A stretch of 33,124 nt of DNA from a virus. Both the position numbers and the translations under genes were made by a program. Below are positions 30,663 to 33,124 of this stretch, one piece after another (position 1 is the stretch's first letter; each line of letters opens with the position of its first letter). The stretch spans positions 1-33,124 of IMG/VR virus record IMGVR_UViG_3300025110_000063; one strand, written 5' to 3'. The notes below the pieces were generated by a model. That model saw only the letters and a list, made by a program, of their open reading frames with translations. It ran no database searches and had not been told where the DNA came from.

Positions 30663-30808
30663 ATGAATTTATAAATGAGATTAAATCTACTTTAAAAGAA
30701 GAAAAGTCTAATAATTTTGATTCACATCAAGATGAAGATTATAATAAAGGCTGGATTGAAGCATTAGAGTATGTTATAAATACTTATAATAACTATGTTA
30801 AAAACTAA
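30659..30808 (+). CDS. Small hypothetical acidic protein
   Basis: A 49-residue ORF with AGGAG upstream. NEIKSTLKEEKSNNFDSHQDE and then GWIEALEYVINTYNNY. The GW-x-EALE-x-V pattern is common in small phage proteins. Last gene of the AT-rich block; the non-coding region follows directly. Confidence 0.5.
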   Translation: MNEFINEIKSTLKEEKSNNFDSHQDEDYNKGWIEALEYVINTYNNYVKN

Positions 30809-30831
30809 TATTATAACCCTTATATTTGGCG

Positions 30832-30875
30832 TAGTAGTCCTTATTCCCAGACTTTTAATCTGAGAATGACTACTA
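30832..30875. other. Strong hairpin (16 bp) flanked by direct repeats
   Basis: TAGTAGTC (30832-30839) pairs with GACTACTA (30868-30875). After a 3-base bulge, ATTC pairs with GAAT and CAGA with TCTG, with one mismatch and a 7-base loop. There is no uridine run on either side, so a simple terminator is not the best reading. Confidence 0.7.
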
Positions 30876-31097
30876 TTATAACCCTCACATCGTGGCTTAT
30901 TTAGTTTATAACATTTTTTTCATCACAGGTCTGTTATAATTCGTCCTAACCTTGAACTTTGTGATCCCTTTTGGTAGCTCTTTATAACTTGTTATCGCCA
31001 AAAGTAATAAGCCAAACCAATAACAAGGATTATAAAATACTATAATTATAATTATAAAACAACATTATATTATAAATTAATAAAAATAAAATAAAAC

Positions 31098-31126
31098 TTG
31101 ACACAAATAACAAATTATATTTAGAT
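31098..31126 (+). promoter_or_regulatory. Early promoter, copy B
   Basis: TTGACA (31098-31103), a perfect sigma-70 -35 box, is 17 bases before TTAGAT (31121-31126), a fair -10 box. The regulator ATG is at 31153. This is the clearest promoter in the window; copy A has a weaker -35 at the same place. Confidence 0.65.
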
Positions 31127-31152
31127 TTAGAAAATGATTAAAGGAATTATAA

Positions 31153-31377
31153 ATGGAAAACAATATTAAACAAGTAATAAAAGAAAAAGGTATAAAACAG
31201 ACTTATATCTGTGAGAAACTTGGTATAAATGAGAGTGTATTATCTCTTATTATAAATGGTAAGCGTGTTCCATCACAAGATCGGCTTCGTGCTATGGCGA
31301 AATTGTTGAACGTTTCTATCAAGAGATTATATCCAAACGTAGTATGTAAAAAAATTAACTGGTATTTCATCGACTAA
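31153..31377 (+). CDS. Cro/CI-like XRE-family regulator (copy B)
   Basis: A 74-residue HTH protein, homologous to 141-362. The recognition region GIKQTYICEKLGINESVLS is identical in the two copies, so both may bind the same operator. Substitutions cluster after it (IINGKRVPSQDRLRAMAKLL). Start after AAAGGAATTATAA. It probably controls the second early promoter 27-55 bases upstream. Confidence 0.88.
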   Translation: MENNIKQVIKEKGIKQTYICEKLGINESVLSLIINGKRVPSQDRLRAMAKLLNVSIKRLYPNVVCKKINWYFID

Positions 31378-31395
31378 TAAATAGGAGAAAATAGA

Positions 31396-32043
31396 ATGAA
31401 AATGCAAGAAATATGGAATAAATTATCGGCAATAGATGTTAACAAACACAAGAAAAAACGAGGTCAATTCGATTATTTGCCTTGGAATGTTGCTATATCG
31501 ACAATAATGCAACATTACCCAGATATAAGCTACGACTTTTTACATTATACTGATAGTGATGGTATGGTTAAAGATTATATTGTTGCTCCAGACGGCTCAT
31601 GTTCTGTTGAATGTGTAGTTAATATCGGCGATAATACTAAGAAAATGTTTTTAGCAGTTACTGATTATAATAATAAGGCAATTAAAAATCCAAGCTCACA
31701 AGATATTAATAATACTAAAATGCGTTGTTTAACAAAGGCGATTGCGACTGGCTTCGGGTTAGGCTGGTATATATATCTTGGAGATGCTTTACCACAAGAG
31801 GAGTTTTATTCTGAAGAAGAAACTGGAAAATTTGCCGAACTTATAAAACACGAATTTTTTCAAGACAAAAAACAAAAAACAAAACAAGGTTTAACTAAAA
31901 TTCTAAAAAAGAACAATAATTCAAAATCTTCTTATCAACATTATTTAGATGAAATGCAGAAAGCTATTGATGATTATGAAAAAGTTGAAGATATAAATCA
32001 AGACATTGATAATGAGATGAAAAGGAAGATCAATGGTAATTAA
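31396..32043 (+). CDS. DUF1071/Sak3-like single-strand annealing protein
   Basis: A 215-residue protein. Its N-terminal 140 residues match the DUF1071 family of phage annealing proteins: IWNKLSAIDVNKHKKKRGQFDYLPWNVAI opens it (W-x-KLS-x-ID-V, then FDYLPWNVA), and DINNTKMRCLTKAIATGFGLG (residues 104-124) with WYIYLGDALP is the conserved core. Such proteins pair complementary single strands in phage recombination. The tail (residues 150-215) is charged. It occupies the slot of the unrelated 375-941 gene and overlaps the Zn-ribbon gene start by 11 bases. Confidence 0.82.
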   Translation: MKMQEIWNKLSAIDVNKHKKKRGQFDYLPWNVAISTIMQHYPDISYDFLHYTDSDGMVKDYIVAPDGSCSVECVVNIGDNTKKMFLAVTDYNNKAIKNPSSQDINNTKMRCLTKAIATGFGLGWYIYLGDALPQEEFYSEEETGKFAELIKHEFFQDKKQKTKQGLTKILKKNNNSKSSYQHYLDEMQKAIDDYEKVEDINQDIDNEMKRKINGN

Positions 32044-32320
32044 AGAACATTTAGACCAAAATGGTAGACCAGATCCTGTTGCACAATTAAAATATTGTTC
32101 AGAAAATAATTGTCCAGACTGCACTTATTGTTTATGTGCTTCAGATATGTTACGTTTCACAAAACCTACCAAAAAGAAGCCGATTAAAGCAAAGATTATT
32201 GAAACTAAGGTAGAAGCTAATAAATTTGATAATCTTGCTCAAAATATAGCAAAAACTAAAAAATATGGCGATTTTGACCATCCACTTTATAAAGATATTT
32301 TAAGGCTTTTTATAAAATGA
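32033..32320 (+). CDS. Small Zn-ribbon-like early protein (copy B)
   Basis: A 95-residue homologue of 931-1206. The first 58 residues are the same apart from conservative changes, including the cysteine cluster (YCSENNCPDCTYCLC). After TK the copies differ, and this one has VEANKFDNLAQNIAKTKKYG before the shared DFDHPLYKD. The DNA is nearly identical up to about position 32210. Overlaps the annealing gene by 11 bases. Confidence 0.8.
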   Translation: MVIKEHLDQNGRPDPVAQLKYCSENNCPDCTYCLCASDMLRFTKPTKKKPIKAKIIETKVEANKFDNLAQNIAKTKKYGDFDHPLYKDILRLFIK

Positions 32321-32466
32321 GAAAACCAGATTATAATAAAATGAGAATAATCCTCTCTAAAGATAATAATGATGATTATATGTCAATCAGTAATGAGGAT
32401 TTGCTCTACGAATTTATTAAGCAGTTTGGAAATAAAGTACCTACAATAAAAATAAGGACAAAATAA
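32317..32466 (+). CDS. Small hypothetical protein (copy B)
   Basis: A 49-residue homologue of the GTG-started ORF at 1203-1343, here with ATG in an ATGA overlap. Core RIILSKDNNDDYMS is identical and the end (VPTIKIRTK) differs and is longer. Function unknown. Confidence 0.7.
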   Translation: MRKPDYNKMRIILSKDNNDDYMSISNEDLLYEFIKQFGNKVPTIKIRTK

Positions 32467-32467
32467 A

Positions 32468-32608
32468 ATGAATACATCTAATATAAGACACGAATGTTTC
32501 CTATTTGCGAGTAAAATGATGGAAATGAGCGACCAAAAATTAATGATTAGCTTTGACGTGTTTGATCCAGAAGAACAAGCTAAAGATATGGAGGGCAACA
32601 ATGAGTGA
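32468..32608 (+). CDS. Small hypothetical early protein (copy B)
   Basis: A 46-residue homologue of 1343-1492, sharing the IR-E-C and DMEGNN segments with a diverged middle (FLFASKMMEMSDQKLMISF). Its end provides the ribosome binding site GGAGGG of the next gene at 32601. Confidence 0.65.
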   Translation: MNTSNIRHECFLFASKMMEMSDQKLMISFDVFDPEEQAKDMEGNNE

Positions 32609-32780
32609 TATAATGAAAATAATAGACAATGATGAATTTATATTCTTTTTAAGTTGGTTAGATGAATGGAATAATTGGGAAGCAAGAGAAATTATATCTG
32701 TTGTTCAAAGACCAAGTGGCTATCAAAAAGAGTATGATGAATATTTACAATACAAAAAGGAGAAAGTAAATGGAGAATAA
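32601..32780 (+). CDS. Small hypothetical early protein (copy B)
   Basis: A 59-residue protein starting at ATG 32601 after GGAGGG; an in-frame ATG at 32553 would lie inside the previous gene. It is acidic and aromatic (FIFFLSWLDEWNNWEAREI). Its end (QYKKEKVNGE) matches the position of KYLKEKVNENK in copy A, and it overlaps the next gene by 11 bases. Confidence 0.65.
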   Translation: MSDIMKIIDNDEFIFFLSWLDEWNNWEAREIISVVQRPSGYQKEYDEYLQYKKEKVNGE

Positions 32781-32994
32781 GGATATGACTGGAGTATTAT
32801 TTCCAGTAGAAAACAAACAATCAGATAAACACCCTAATCTTACAGGTAATGTGCTTATAAAAGGCGAGAAGTATTATATATCGGCTTGGAGTAATGTTGC
32901 TAAGAGTGGGAAGAAATATATTAGCTTAAAAATAAATGAAGATCAAAAGAAACAAGCTAATACACCAACCGAAAATGATGATATACCATTTTAA
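32770..32994 (+). CDS. SSB-like small protein with DDIPF tail, unrelated to the copy A gene
   Basis: A 74-residue protein with one small beta-rich domain (TGVLFPVENKQSDKHPN, then LTGNVLIKGEKYYISAW and GKKYISLKI), which recalls short phage proteins near recombination genes. A brief linker (KKQANTPTEN) and the SSB tip DDIPF follow. It takes the slot of the SpoVG-like gene at 1633-1920, shares its ribosome binding site region (AAGGAGAAAGTAA) and its last codons, but not its fold. Probably a phage single-strand-binding protein. Confidence 0.62.
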   Translation: MENKDMTGVLFPVENKQSDKHPNLTGNVLIKGEKYYISAWSNVAKSGKKYISLKINEDQKKQANTPTENDDIPF

Positions 32995-33010
32995 ATAAGG
33001 GAGAAAAAGA

Positions 33011-33124
33011 ATGAGAACTACATCTATAATGGCTTATGATGAGCTTAAAATAAGTGGGAAACAACCAAAGCAAAAAGACATTATTTATTCAGTATTAAGA
33101 AAAAATGTGTCGCCAATGACTTTG
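33011..33124 (+). CDS. Winged-helix DNA-binding protein (copy B, cut by window end)
   Basis: The first 38 codons of the homologue of 1937-2203, identical in protein over this stretch (MRTTSIMAYDELKISGK and on to NVSPMTL), with only a few silent changes. It runs off the end of the window, so the rest cannot be judged. Confidence 0.75.
   Translation, partial: MRTTSIMAYDELKISGKQPKQKDIIYSVLRKNVSPMTL

Larger units (their letters stand above)
30809..31152. promoter_or_regulatory. Non-coding region with hairpins and TTATAAC repeats before the second early cassette
   Basis: 344 bases without genes. TATTATAACCCT occurs twice (30809-30820 and 30874-30885), flanking a 16-bp stem-loop at 30832-30875. 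The heptamer TTATAAC (either strand) occurs at 30811, 30876, 30906, 30933 (reverse) and 30982. CTTTTGG (30968-30974) and CCAAAAG (30998-31004) enclose ATAAC-TT-GTTAT. The 3' part is the cassette leader and promoter. Candidate operators, origin or recombination site. Confidence 0.55.
31026..33124 (+). repeat. Early-region cassette, copy B of a diverged long direct repeat
   Basis: Homologous to 14-2050, with the same gene order, and cut off by the window end. Identical blocks are the leader, the regulator, the Zn-ribbon gene start, the DMEGNN and KVN junctions, the DDIPF codons, and the winged-helix gene start. Replaced blocks are the annealing-protein gene and the SSB-like gene. Confidence 0.9.

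Noticed and set aside
14-33124. Simple identical terminal overlap of a circular contig
   Set aside because: The two early regions differ in whole genes and in many bases, so they are not the same sequence read twice.
1-33124. tRNA genes, CRISPR array, integrase or insertion sequence
   Set aside because: I saw no cloverleaf, no regularly spaced repeats, no recombinase signature (R...HxxR...Y or Ser-type) and no transposase.

Overview
The window is a nearly complete genome of a small, AT-rich, tailed bacteriophage with siphovirus-type tail genes, followed by a second, diverged copy of its own early region. All the hallmark genes are here: terminase large and small subunits, portal, scaffold, capsid, tail tube, tail assembly chaperones, tape measure, tail-tip proteins and a T4-type lysozyme. 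No integrase, DNA polymerase or tRNA gene was recognised. Nearly every gene has a strong Shine-Dalgarno site (AGGAG, GGAGAA). That fits a low-GC, SD-using bacterial host and argues against Bacteroidetes. Two proteins end in the bacterial SSB tip DDIPF. An uncultured aquatic or marine host is a guess from protein flavour only.

Layout: (1) 1-5414, plus strand: a tightly overlapping early operon with a Cro-like regulator, a candidate annealing protein, a Zn-ribbon protein, small ORFs, a SpoVG-like protein with an SSB-type tail, a winged-helix protein, a replication-initiator-like protein, a Holliday-junction-resolvase-like nuclease, a MUG113 GIY-YIG-like nuclease, an HNH protein and a NinB-like protein. 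Three predicted structured RNA leaders interrupt it. (2) 5392-23977, minus strand: a late operon read from scaffold and capsid, through lysis genes and fibres, to connectors, tail tube, chaperones, tape measure and tail tip. The largest tail-tip protein ends in a dockerin-like Ca-binding module. (3) 24069-27766, plus strand: TerL, portal, a morphogenesis protein and small membrane proteins, divergent from the late operon. (4) 27759-28397, minus strand: TerS alone, converging on the TerL block. (5) 28398-28975: non-coding. (6) 28976-30808, plus strand: a very AT-rich block with a Gp88/DUF7227-like gene and small ORFs. (7) 30809-31152: non-coding, with a strong hairpin, repeated TTATAAC heptamers and a promoter. 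(8) 31153-33124, plus strand: the second early cassette, cut off by the window end.

The most interesting feature is the relationship between positions 14-2050 and 31026-33124. The two copies keep the same gene order, and several blocks are almost identical in DNA. At two positions, however, one gene has been replaced by an unrelated gene of probably the same role: the annealing protein (unknown family versus DUF1071) and the SSB-like protein (SpoVG-like versus a different short fold, both ending in DDIPF). The unit length is about 31.0 kb. This is either one circular or terminally redundant genome whose ends come from two strain variants, or a real tandem of two related phages or cassettes. 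Either way it records gene-by-gene swapping of recombination functions.
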